DNA of 64,000 nucleotides. Source: Trichaptum fuscoviolaceum (lineage: Eukaryota > Basidiomycota > Agaricomycetes > Hymenochaetales > Trichaptaceae). Within the stretch, counting starts at the first letter, position 1. Each line of letters opens with the position of its first letter. This document shows, piece by piece, positions 1 to 9,874 of the stretch. The stretch lies in assembly GCA_910574455.1 (NCBI GenBank), contig CAJSYZ010000011.1, forward strand, positions 496,001 through 560,000, in the 5' to 3' direction. The position numbers and the translations under genes are program-made. The notes beneath the pieces were generated by a model. It saw only the letters and a program-made list of their open reading frames with translations. It searched no databases and was not told the origin of the DNA.

Positions 1-1079
1 AGCTCTTCAACACGCACAACGACCGTGTTAAAATCATCTTCCATCCGGATTTCTTGAACTCAAACAACCCGATTCTCGGACTTGACTATGAGGAATTTGT
101 GCGAGGATGTCATCTGGGAGTCTTCCCCAGCTACTACGAACCGTGGGGCTATACGCCTGCGGAGTGTACAGTGGTACGTTGCTCTGTTTCTACCACATTT
201 CGTGTATATTGCTTCTTTTCCTATTCACTTTCCCGGGTCGGGAAATGACTGACGTGCTTCTCCGTTACTTTTCTCTCGCGAATACAGATGGGTGTGCCCT
301 CGATTACAACGAACCTCTCAGGATACGGTTCCTTCATGCAAGATCTCATTGAAGAACCAGCCGATGAAGGGTGCTACATTGTGGATCGACGGATGCGCTC
401 AATTGAAGATTCGGTTACCCAACTCACGGATTGCATGTACTCATTCACGCAGAAGACTCGCCGACAGAGAATCAACCAGCGCAACCGTGTAGAACGTTTG
501 TCCCCACTATTGGACTGGAAAAATCTGGGAATTGAGTACTCGAAGGCGCGTCAGTTAGCTTTGAGGAGGGCATATCCAGACGCCTTTACGGACGAAGATG
601 ACTATGATTATGAAGGAATCGGGATGGAGAGGCCGCCGTTTAGCGTACCGGGAAGTCCCAGGTTCAGGACGGGTATGGCGACACCGGGAGATCTCGGGAC
701 ACTTACTGAAGAGGTACGTGTTGCGGTTATCATCCTTCAGAAGACATTCATTAATTTTCCGACTACTCGTTTTAGATGCAAGGTCTTAATACCAGTGACT
801 ACCGCGGAACGACGGAGTGGCCTGTCTCAAAGGAGGAAGAGGACGAGGGTTATCCTTTGTGGGTTTCTTATCTTTTCTTCCTCTGTTCTATGGCTGACTA
901 ATTTAATCATACACAGCCCTCTGGTGATGAAGGTCCGCTCGCGCGCTGGCTCGGTCATGAGTGGTGCGAGCACTCCTGGCGGAGGTGCCTACAAGAGCCT
1001 CAGTGAACGGGACTTGCAGAAGGCAGACGCTGCGCTTAGCCACGTTGGAGAGAAGGCGACCGTCAACGGCAGGCACTAA
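1..1079 (+). CDS. GSY1: glycogen synthase, 3' part
   Basis: C-terminal part of glycogen synthase (GT3 family), which transfers glucose from UDP-glucose to growing glycogen in the cytosol. The gene starts before the window; the first full codon is at 3. Exons are 1..173, 288..713, 776..858 and 917..1079, with phases agreeing at each junction. The peptide contains [19 protein letters not shown], the E-x7-E region typical of the family, split by the first intron exactly between TV and MG. The C-terminal tail is rich in Ser and Gly ([12 protein letters not shown]) and probably carries phosphorylation sites, as in yeast Gsy2; that is inference. The third intron was placed at the GTGGGT donor because it gives the join DEGYPFPLVMK; the neighbouring GTTTCT donor would run into a stop. 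The gene converges with ARH1. Identification is firm; only the 5' part is missing. Confidence 0.95.
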
Positions 1080-1701
1080 TTCAACACTCATTAACTTTGT
1101 TGCCTTGATACCGAGGATTCGAGGATCTGATACAACATCAAGACATAAAAATGTAACATACCAAGCTTAACGACGTCACCCTCATGGAGGTTGGATGCCT
1201 TCGTATGCGCATTTGTCTATCATTCGTTCTCATTCCTGTCATCATCGTGAACTCTCGACTGTCTTTCCCTATGCAAAGTTTTCCCCCATTATACCTTCTA
1301 CCAAACTATCTTCCTTCTTCACCTTAAGCGTTCTAGGTCATCTGCGAACACAATCATCGTACCCCAAGATCAGGCATGTCTGTTACCGGTAGCTCAGTGA
1401 TGGTAGATGTTTCGTCAATGTTTTGTACATGGTGCTTATCGCCGTCCGCTATGTTCTAACTTTCTATCCCGAGTCGTTTCATTCTTGTCAATACAGTAAT
1501 CAGTCCCGTTAATAGATGTGCAGACTTTATTCCTTCTTTGTTGTCAAAATCAGACTCGTGTCTAAAAATTGCGCTACGTGCACGATGGCTAGTAATTAAG
1601 GAATAATCAAAATCTCGATAGGAAGGGTGTTTGTTGAATAAAGATATGAAATTTAGCTATGAGTAGTGATGCTTAATCTTTATGCGCTGGGGAATCCTCC
1701 C
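1080..1701. other. intergenic, convergent 3' ends
   Basis: This is the space between the convergent ends of glycogen synthase and ARH1. It is AT-rich toward 1500-1660. The only open frame is a 65-codon one around 1195-1392 with no family resemblance. It most likely holds two 3' UTRs. No RNA gene or repeat was seen. Confidence 0.5.
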
Positions 1702-3243
1702 TCAATTGAGGAATTGACGTGCACCTTCCCAATCCATCCTTTCCCTTTCCTTGCCCTTCGCACCTCCCCTTCGTTTCTCTTCAGCATCGACCTTTTTCCA
1801 GTCTGCATAATCGAAAACGAGACGATCCTTTCTGGCACGCAGGATATCTTCTGGCACGCTCTCCATATCAGGGCTAGGGTTGAGCTTCTGTTCGACTTCG
1901 CCAGATAAAATCGCAGAGGATGGCGGGGGTGCGGGACCCGTTTGCAAGTCTTCTAATCTGGGACTCGAAACACGGAGATCAGAGAGGATCGTGTCTACTG
2001 TTGCGTGTGCGTTGAGCATCGTGCTGGCGAGCACGCCCTTCGCGCCCGTTGCCGCCCATCCGCTTGTGTACACGTTCTCGAGAACTTTACCATCTACGCC
2101 GATGACGCGTCCACCGACGTTCCGTAAGTGGCCTAGTGCGGGCTCGTACCAAGCAGCAGCGGGTTCAGCGCGGTAACCCAGAGATGTCACTACGAGGTCG
2201 GTTGCGAGAGAGGAAGTCTCACCCGACGGGACCGCGCGCTTATCGGAGTCGAGGACAGTGTGTGCGAGGGAGAGCTGTGTCGTGTGGGATGTGCTTTCCG
2301 AAGCGGTGGAGATGCCAGTGGGAGAGCGGAAGAATTCGAGGGAGAAGGTCCTGGGCGTCGTGCCGAATTTGTTGGTGGATCCTTTCTTGAGGAGGTCGAG
2401 CAGGCGCGTTTGTTGGCGCGTTAGCTTTTCGCCGTTGTTAGCGACTGAGTCGAGGAGGCCCGGCTGCAGTGGCACAAGGGACGCATTCGGGAGCGTCATC
2501 ATCTCCCGGAGCTCTTTCGTCGTGAAGCTCGCTTCGAGAGGGCCACGACGCCCTACGACGCTCACGTGTTTCACTCGCGAGCGCCGCAGGACGTCCAAGA
2601 CGCGCTCGGGGACATCGTGTTTCTCGAGGTGCTCGATCGGGGCGAGCAGCATGCGTGCAATGTCGAGCGAGACATTCCCGTGTCCGACTACCGAAACGTG
2701 CTCGATTTCGTCGAGTGCCGGGGCTGGGTGATGAGCTTGCGCGGGGTGTTGAGTGTACCAATGTACGAGGTCGAGTGCAGGCTTGCAGTACGTCGAAGGA
2801 GGCAAGGCGGGGTGTATTCGGGGCACGGTACAGCCTGACGCGAGGACAAGATGTGTGTAATGTGGAAATAGAGATGACAGTGGCACGTTGACGGCGTGTG
2901 GGATCGGTGAAGGTGTAGTAGAGACATTGACATTTCCAAAGAACGATAGTCGTGGGTCCAGAGCAGCCTCATCGAATTTATGTGTGCAGTTCTTTCATAA
3001 GTAAAACATATTTTAGTGAGCTTTATTAAAGGCTTGGATATTATCGTTACTCACCTTGACTTCTGGGTGGTCTGGTGCAACGCCGTACCTCACTAACCCG
3101 TGAGGTGCCCATAGACGGTCATAGATGTGAATTCGGAGAGACTTGCCTAATGTATTGCTCGTAGGTAGCAATTGTAGCAGTCGAGAGGCCACGTAGAAAG
3201 CAGAAGGCCCTCCGCCGACCAACGCAACTTTTAGAGGACCCAT
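1702..3243 (-). CDS. ARH1: adrenodoxin/ferredoxin-NADP reductase, mitochondrial
   Basis: FAD enzyme that passes electrons from NADPH to mitochondrial ferredoxin for Fe-S cluster and heme A synthesis. Exons on the minus strand are 3055..3243 and 1702..2991, joined by a 63-nt intron that restores PEVKNCTHKFDEAALDPRL; the product is 492 aa, the normal family length. Visible motifs are the N-terminal FAD loop VALVGGGPSAFY, the NADPH loop VVGHGNVSLDIAR and the C-terminal FAD site with GWAATGAKGVLASTM. The protein starts directly at the FAD strand with no obvious targeting peptide, and the frame upstream of the ATG closes within a few codons (TAA), so a short upstream coding exon may have been missed or import may use an internal signal. 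The C-terminus is Lys/Glu/Arg rich. The large reading frames on the opposite strand are shadows. Confidence 0.94.
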
Positions 3244-4029
3244 GTGAAGACCTTCAATTTAGTACTATGTGCGACCGTGTCCAAATTCAAGATGATTTCA
3301 TATCATTTTGTAGAAAGACCTCCTCCAAACAAAGCTAAAATGTCATTGAGGCTAGTAAGGTCAAGAAGAGCGTTTCATAAACCCAACATCTAGTTGAGAA
3401 AGATGAGAAAATCTGAGAGAGACCTGTTTACAAGAACAGGCCGTGCCATGCGGCTCCGAGATGCTATGCTTAGTCACAACTTCAAGAACACGGTGGACTC
3501 CGGGCGGAGGCGACCGTGACTTCTTCTCCTCCTCTTTCTATGTAACTCTACCACTGGACGTAAAAAATCGAACATGTGTACTCATCTATTGGCTCCTTGA
3601 TAGCTGCTATGACCTTGGATGAGTCTAAGCTTATGTTCTATCCATCACCTTACCACCCATTATTTTATCTGATTTTCTCAAAATTGAATCATGAATGATC
3701 CTCCTCAGCTTTTCTGATGCAGTCACTTCTGCTAGAATACCGATGCATTGGAACTATTCTGTTGCTAGAAGAAACAAGATATCGAACGAAGCGATCTCCG
3801 AATATCCGCCCACATCACGTCTCTTCACCGCAGAATCAGCTGGTGCGGTGATGAGTCTGTTGTGTGCTGTCTCTATCATAGCTGTCTCCGCTTTATAGCT
3901 AAATCTATTCTTATTCATATTCTCTCTGCCCAACGTCACATGCGACATGGGCAGTGGTCACCTCCTGAGTCTTTCTCCCGTGAGTTATTTATGCACCGAC
4001 CCCTGCGCATCATCGTCTTACTTGTCTAG
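3244..4029. other. intergenic between ARH1 and kinase relic
   Basis: Upstream region of ARH1 and of the kinase-like locus. The 67-codon frame at 3695-3898 has no family signal and overlaps an equally short frame on the other strand. A possible extra ARH1 5' exon (ATG near 3450 on the minus strand) does not splice in frame. Nothing else was recognised. Confidence 0.4.
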
Positions 4030-5120
4030 TCTCTAGGACCTTTCTGGAACAATGCGAGAAGTCGATACAACGAATCTCATGCCGGAGACTTAAGCGATGT
4101 TTGGAAAGGTCAATGGTTGTTATTCCACACTACCGGCAACTGTATCGTCAGTGAGCTCTGCGTGGATAAGTCATTTCTCAAACGTGGGCCCGTTTGCGAA
4201 CAGGGCCTTTTGAGGGTCTCAACTTCCTGATCAGGTAGAGAAGTTCTAGGGAGTGAGCTTCTATTGCAATTTTGGTTGTTGCGATCTCGATAAACGTATT
4301 CACAGCGACTGCGGCGGGAAACACGGAACTGGCATATGTTGCAATACGCAAACAAATTTGCGTTACCAGGCTCTCCTATCAGCTTGACTGACTACCCGGT
4401 TCGCATTTCGCCCTACTCGCTAAATGGAAGTATCGTGCAATGCACAAATTGGTCACCACCGTTGGGTTGATCCAGTTTCCGCTTACGCACGGTCACTTAA
4501 AAACAATACCTCGCTTCTGGAGCTTCATCAAGCTGCGACCGTTTTGATATACCTTCACAATGAGGTATTTGTTCACGGCGACCTCAAAGGGGTGAGTTCA
4601 TCTGTTACAATTTAACCTAAAGCAAAGCATCTTATGTGGACTTCGTAGGCAACTATTTTGAACAGAGATGATGACGAAGCATGCCTTTGTGATTTCGGGC
4701 GGACAACCATCGTCAGTGACAATGATCATAGCCGTTCGTTGATCATTTCTGTGCAATGGACTGCACCCGAAGATGGTACTTTGCCTATTCCAAGGTGACG
4801 CTAACATCTGATGTATGGACGTTTGGGACGGTTACCATTGAGGGAGGCGCCGCTTACCGTCTGCTACGAAATCTCCTATGAGGCCGAACGTATCGAGGTC
4901 GTCACCGTAGTGCTTCCTTGGGAATACACGATGAAAGACGTTGCCATCTTCTTCCAAACCTTTGACTACCCAGGTTTTCCCCTCGCGTAAACTTTACGCT
5001 CCATTCCAGAAGATATATGGGGATGTAATCGTAGGTTTTGGAAGAAGACGCCACGATAGACCGACCGTTTCAGAGATCACCGAAAAGCTCCCGAGGAACA
5101 GAGGTTCTGAATCGTAACGA
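4030..5120 (+). pseudogene. protein kinase-like gene, degraded (copy 1)
   Basis: Remains of a fungal TKL-type protein kinase. Pieces appear in the expected order: an N-lobe piece DLSDVWKGQW near 4080, the catalytic loop HGDLKG at 4574-4591, a GT-AG intron 4592..4648, then ATILNRDD, CDFG (4688-4699) and WTAPE, then SDVWTFGTVTIE, and finally WKKTPR with RPTVSEITEKL near 5060-5100. They are not in one frame. A TGA at 4796-4798 falls between the APE region and SDVW, and a second shift around 5056-5062 separates WKKTPR from RPTVSE. The N-lobe also meets a stop near 4230. The Asn after the catalytic loop is Thr (HGDLKGAT). It lies directly upstream of a related gene in the same orientation, so a tandem duplication followed by decay is likely. 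An unusual splice pattern rescuing it is possible but would need several coincidences. Confidence 0.72.
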
Positions 5121-5273
5121 TCATATATTCGACCTGATCAGCTTCGCAATGATTATCTTTGGTATGTGTTTTTATTCAACACCTTTCTCGATGGAACTGT
5201 GCAACGCGCTTTTATTTCTGTATGGAAAGTCTTCTGAGCCTGAGGTAGGGTTTGAATTCGTGGCGTTCCGTTT

Positions 5274-5342
5274 TTAAGCGCCCACTGCACTTTTCAAGCT
5301 CGGATTTTTCAGGATCATGCAGCGCCACAGTGGGCGTTTAAA
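5274..5342. repeat. imperfect inverted repeat
   Basis: The arms TTAAGCGCCCACTG (5274-5287) and CAGTGGGCGTTTAA (5328-5341) pair with one mismatch around a loop of about 40 nt. They lie between the two kinase-like copies. This could be a hairpin, a small transposon scar or chance. No target-site duplication was identified. Confidence 0.5.
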
Positions 5343-5474
5343 TTTGCTCAACTATAAGTAGCCCACTTCTGAGTCCGAACTTGAACTTTATATTGAACCC
5401 GGTACACAGAAAGAGAAGGCAGTGCACAGCACTCCGTTCATCCTTCTTCCCATAACACCGGGCCTTATGATCCT

Positions 5475-6678
5475 ATGTCTGGTTCAATGACGAGCAGAGC
5501 AGGTTCTCATCTCAACTTGACTGGCCAAGTCGCAAAGATTGATGCGTCGTGCATCGCGTTGGGTCCGCAGTCTGACATTTTCAGAGGTAAATGGATACAC
5601 CGGGGACAAAACAATGAGGTGGTGGGTACTGCGATATTCTGTTTCCCTGCGAACTCCGGTCACTAATCTTCACTGCGATACTCAATAAACTAATCAGCTA
5701 GCATTAAAGGCTCTAAGAGGCTCACTGTCCGACCTTCGTTTGTCTGCACATGTGTTGGAGGCGAGTTCAAGTTCCACGTATGCTGCGTATTTTCGGGCGT
5801 CTAATTTTACGTTTACCTTTCCCAACGCAACACAGAAACTCCTATCTCGCGCCCATGCATGGGAAGAGCTACATCATAAAAATATTCTCCCCGTCTATGG
5901 CATCTCATCAGAATTCGGACATATGCCGAGTTTGGTCTTGCCCCTATGTTCGAAGGGCAACGTCAATGATAATCGTTCAACCAAGCAGGAGCTAGACATC
6001 GTAAGCTGCTTCATTACGTCGCTTTGCTACTCGAGCTTCATCGAGAGGTCCTGCAACTACTAGATTCGCGATATTGCTGAAGGACTGAACTTCCTCCACT
6101 CGAGGTCCATAGTTCACGGGAATATCAAAGGTGTGAGTAAAGCTTTCAGACAGTTTTATGTTCATGATGACCCTATACTCATCTAGGATGATGCCCATTT
6201 CGTCTGACAGAGCAACATTTTGATCCGTGATGACGGCGTTGCCTGCATAACCGACTATGATCTAATTCCCATCCTGAATGCCGTGGAACTCACATCCTCA
6301 AACATTACTGATTCCGTCAGGTGGACAGCCCCAGAAATACTGAACTCTGAGGAGACTGAACCTTCAAAGTTGCCTTATAGCACTAAATCTGATGTCTATG
6401 CCTTTGCGATGACTATCATCGAGGTACGTGGGATCTCAAGACCTCTTTGTTTGCCATTAACAATGCCTACATAAATTTAGATTTACACGGCGAAGAGGCC
6501 ATTCGAAAACATTAAACATGACAGCGCCGTTATTTTCCGTGTAATCAAGGGTGAACGGCCAGAAAGGCCAAGTCATGCCGGGATGAATGACAAGGTCTGG
6601 AATATGGTGAACCAAGCTTGGTTGCAAAATGCTGCAGATAGACTCGACATGCATGCTGTCGTAACAGGACTTCTTTAA
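5475..6678 (+). CDS. kinase-like protein, probable pseudokinase (copy 2)
   Basis: A 281-aa protein kinase-fold protein of the fungal TKL type. Exons are 5475..5621, 5698..5751, 5836..6000, 6064..6132, 6211..6423 and 6481..6678, all junctions phase 0. Seen in order: a degenerate glycine loop (GPQSDIFRGKW), the ATP-binding lysine in ALK (about K53), WEELHHKNILPVYG, the catalytic loop HGNIKGSN (140-147), DYD where DFG is expected (160-162), APE (185-187), SDVYAFAMTII, and a short C-lobe. The catalytic Asp of HxD is Asn and the Gly of DFG is Asp, so phosphotransfer is unlikely, while the fold-keeping residues remain. Unlike its upstream neighbour the frame is intact across all six exons, which argues that it is expressed. 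The start ATG is the first in the exon that splices in frame. The role is unknown; signalling scaffold is a guess from other pseudokinases. Confidence 0.78.
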
Positions 6679-7284
6679 TTCCTTTAGTTTTCCCTCCAAA
6701 GGACAATATACCTACCTCTCTTTTTTAACAAGTCACTCTTTTTGATAGTTTTATTTTATTTATGCGTTATTTTATAGCCTTAATCGTATGTGTTTATCGG
6801 CATTCCTTTCCGACGCCCGATGCCAAAGCCCAATGGTCTCAGATTGAGTGACCGCAGTAGTCCAACAAAAAAGATTGCGATGATATCTTGTGCCACATCA
6901 ACTATAATTACATTTATCAATAAGGGCAATGGTACCGCGGAAGTCAGAGCTTGTCTACCGGTCAACTCATTTGTTTCACAAGCCGTGGAAATGGTGGGAT
7001 GCTTTACATGAATAGGCAATGCCGCAGTCGAGTTCAACCACTGAAATCATAACAACCTTTCTAGACCAAGTGCCGATCTCATGGCAGAAAAAAGGGCTCG
7101 AATATCCAGAATGTCAATTCATCGCAGAATAACTATTAATCCAGCTGTACGATATAAACCAAATATATGTACAGTACTATGAATATGTATAATAGATTTT
7201 GTGGTATATATGTAGCATCCCCGATCCGCTCTTTCGAGTTAATCAACGCCAATGGATATCCAATAGATCATGACTAAGAAAATG
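6679..7284. other. intergenic, convergent 3' ends
   Basis: Space between the convergent kinase-like gene and LAG1. It is AT-rich with T runs near 6720-6780. Short frames on both strands (6780-7037) overlap each other and look random. It probably holds two 3' UTRs. Confidence 0.5.
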
Positions 7285-9074
7285 TTAATCCTCCTTGCTA
7301 TCGCCTTCGTCCTCATCATCGGACCGTTCATCAGTAATATTCTCTTGCATTAGCACCCTGTAAGGTTTTTGTCAGCCCTATGTAAGTTCAGCAAAGAAAA
7401 TACACTAGAGAGCTAACCTGACAGCTACCCGGATGATCAAGTAGTACCAAAACAGGTTGATGAGTTGAAGAGCGAGGATCGCGAAGAATATCTGGTATTT
7501 CATCCACCAGACCATCCAGACACCGTCTGATGGGTGGAAAAACCTCGACGACTCGCTACATCACGTATTTTGAGTAGGATGCGAGGGGAGGATGTGATAG
7601 AGAAACGTACGGAATAAGATCAAATTGTGTCCACACCGAGTGTAGGATGACCAAATTTAACCAATGTCGGAAGTACCTGCATGAAAGAACTTCAAATTCG
7701 GTTCAGCATAAAAGGAGAGGCTGACGTACGTCCAGATTCCGAAGAACACTACAAACGTAATCTTTTTTGTTGTCTCAAGATCAAGATAGTTACATAATTT
7801 AGATATCTGGGAGGCGAGTCAGTTACCAGAGTATGGGAATGATTTGCAGCAATTGGAGACAGACGTACCGCGAAAAAGACGTCCGGGATATCCATGCTGA
7901 CGAACACAGCATTGCCAATCAGCGTTAAATTGACACCATAGCTCCAACTACGGTCGAGAAGGTTCAGCATTGAGTGATATACATTTCAAAACATGTCACC
8001 ACCTACCCAACAAGCCATAAAGTGACGACATGGTGTGCAGCAAGCTCCTTGAAATCTTTCCTTGGCTTTTCCATCTTAAGAACAAGTACGATGAGCTGTT
8101 GTATCCAATACGAAAGGTGCATCAGATAGTAGCGTTTTAGGAGTGGTTTCATATCCCAATGGGGGTAGTCTATGAGACGGCGTTAGGAAATATTCATTAG
8201 TTAAGGCCATGTTACATACCTATCCAAAAGTATTCCGTACGGTACCACCAGGTAGGGAGAGAGGACATGTTGTACTAGTAAAGGCGTACTTTAGACAGAT
8301 ACGTTTATTTAGAAAGAGTTACTCACAATGCCCCATATGCCCATCGCTCCATAGTAAAGTACCGCATAAGCCTGCTCCCCGAACCTGGCCAATTTTGCTG
8401 GCGTCTTGATGCCAAGGTAGCGCGCAACTGGGAATATTATCTTGAATAGGGTGAACTGGCGAATGAACGAAAACACGATGATGTGGTAGGCAAGAAACGG
8501 AATGTCCAGCCATCCCTTAGCGTAACGTGGATCGTCTGGTGAGCTTGTGGGGATGCGATAGGAGATGAACAGAAGCGGTCTGAATGGGTTTGGTTCCACG
8601 TTAAGGGCTGAGCAGATGACGTATAGAATTACGGGGATCATCAGAAGCTTGAATGATGAGGCTGAACGAAAGCCGAATAAGCGTATGTCATTTGTTCGAG
8701 CATGCAAAGGACTTACACGGCACCCGCATCCACCTGAGAGTCTTTATGTCATTCCAAAGGCCTTCAGAAACATAGAGCTCGTCATCCGCGCGTGCTTTCA
8801 AGATGCGTGAACCGCTCGGCGTAGACGCCTCCGAAGTCGAGGGCCTGGAGAGTTCAAGGAACGTTAACCGCTAATTTTTTTCACGTCCTTTCAAGACTGG
8901 CTTACGTGTCAGGAGCGAAGGAACCTGTGATATGATGTTGCTTGTCGACTCTTTTGAGCCCCAGTTCAGAGAATGTATGTAGTTCAAGGCGCGCGCCTCG
9001 GAGACTTACTCGATGTCATGGATGGTTTGCTGTATTGATGGGGCCCGTTTCCGAGCTTTGATGTTCCCTGCCAT
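7285..9074 (-). CDS. LAG1: ceramide synthase (Lag1/Lac1, TLC domain)
   Basis: Acyl-CoA-dependent ceramide synthase of the ER membrane, which N-acylates sphingoid bases. Eleven exons on the minus strand: 9010..9074, 8906..8950, 8717..8844, 8327..8661, 8220..8274, 8007..8169, 7869..7947, 7730..7806, 7611..7676, 7418..7555 and 7285..7357. They sum to 407 aa with phases agreeing at every junction. The N-terminus is hydrophilic. Several membrane helices follow, and the TLC/Lag motif is clear: WWYRTEYFWIDYPHW, then AAHHVVTLWLVGWSY with the paired histidines near residue 254, and MDIPDVFF. The C-terminus is acidic (SDDEDEGDSKED), as in yeast Lag1/Lac1. It is a complete gene with no sign of decay. 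Whether it prefers very-long-chain or C16/C18 acyl chains cannot be read from sequence by eye. Confidence 0.95.
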
Positions 9075-9874
9075 ATTGTATTCAGGCCTTTTTCAGACGG
9101 AAACTCCAAAGGGGAAGTCAATAGGGTATAGGATGCGAAGGAGGGAAGGAGGTGGAGGGAGGAAGAGATGGATGCGGCGTGTAACCAGTCGCGAAAATCA
9201 TGACCAGGTCTAACCTATGAAGATAAATATAAATTGGTTTCGGGGTCTTCGTTAATTCATTAATAGTATTTTTATCCCTTTTTTTGTACGAAGATCGTAT
9301 GTAAGTATCATTACAGTACACCAGAAAATAATCAATCAAAGCCGTAAGTGTCTCAAGAACGCAAAACGAGACACAACGTCCTCAAAGCCTGAAGGGAATT
9401 TAGATAGGGCACTACAAGCGCGCGAGATAGGGTGAGCTCGTAAAAAAAAAATGATTCTACATTGTTTGAACGTCCATACACCAAACAACAGTGTCGACGG
9501 AACATGTGATAAAGGAAGAAGCACAACAAGGGAGTCACGCAGATTTGCGAGAGAAGTTATAGTACAGGCAATCATAACACAAAAAGTAATGGCGAGCAAC
9601 ACAGCAAATAAGCAAACAAACAAGATGTTGTAAACATGAATTCTAGAACCAGTAAAATATCCAAAAGAAATCAAGATGCCGTGAAGTGAAATGAGAAAAA
9701 GAAAATCCATCTGTTCAGTGTTCGTAATATCCAATGTATGTAGTTTTCCCGGTCCTTTTTTTACATCTATCCCGGCGTCGAAGCATACGCTTTAGAGGGT
9801 TAATGATAAGTTCGTGTGTCGCGTGGAAAGAAAGGATTATCGAGTCAGTGGATAGGACGAAGGTGTCTCTGTTC
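9075..9874. other. intergenic upstream of LAG1
   Basis: Promoter side of LAG1 and 3' side of the glycosidase-like gene. The minus-strand frame of 132 codons at 9336-9734 has two hydrophobic stretches, but no ATG-to-stop model splices and no family is recognised, so it is treated as chance. An A-run lies near 9440. Nothing else was seen. Confidence 0.4.

Noticed and set aside
1388..1410. tRNA-like D-arm (GGTAGCTCAGTGATGGTAG)
   Set aside because: No acceptor stem, anticodon arm or T-loop follows at the right spacing.
2258..2731. 157-codon plus-strand frame
   Set aside because: Antisense shadow of the ARH1 second exon.
9336..9734. 132-codon hydrophobic minus-strand frame
   Set aside because: Looked like a membrane protein, but no splice context or family match; AT-rich DNA gives hydrophobic codons by chance.
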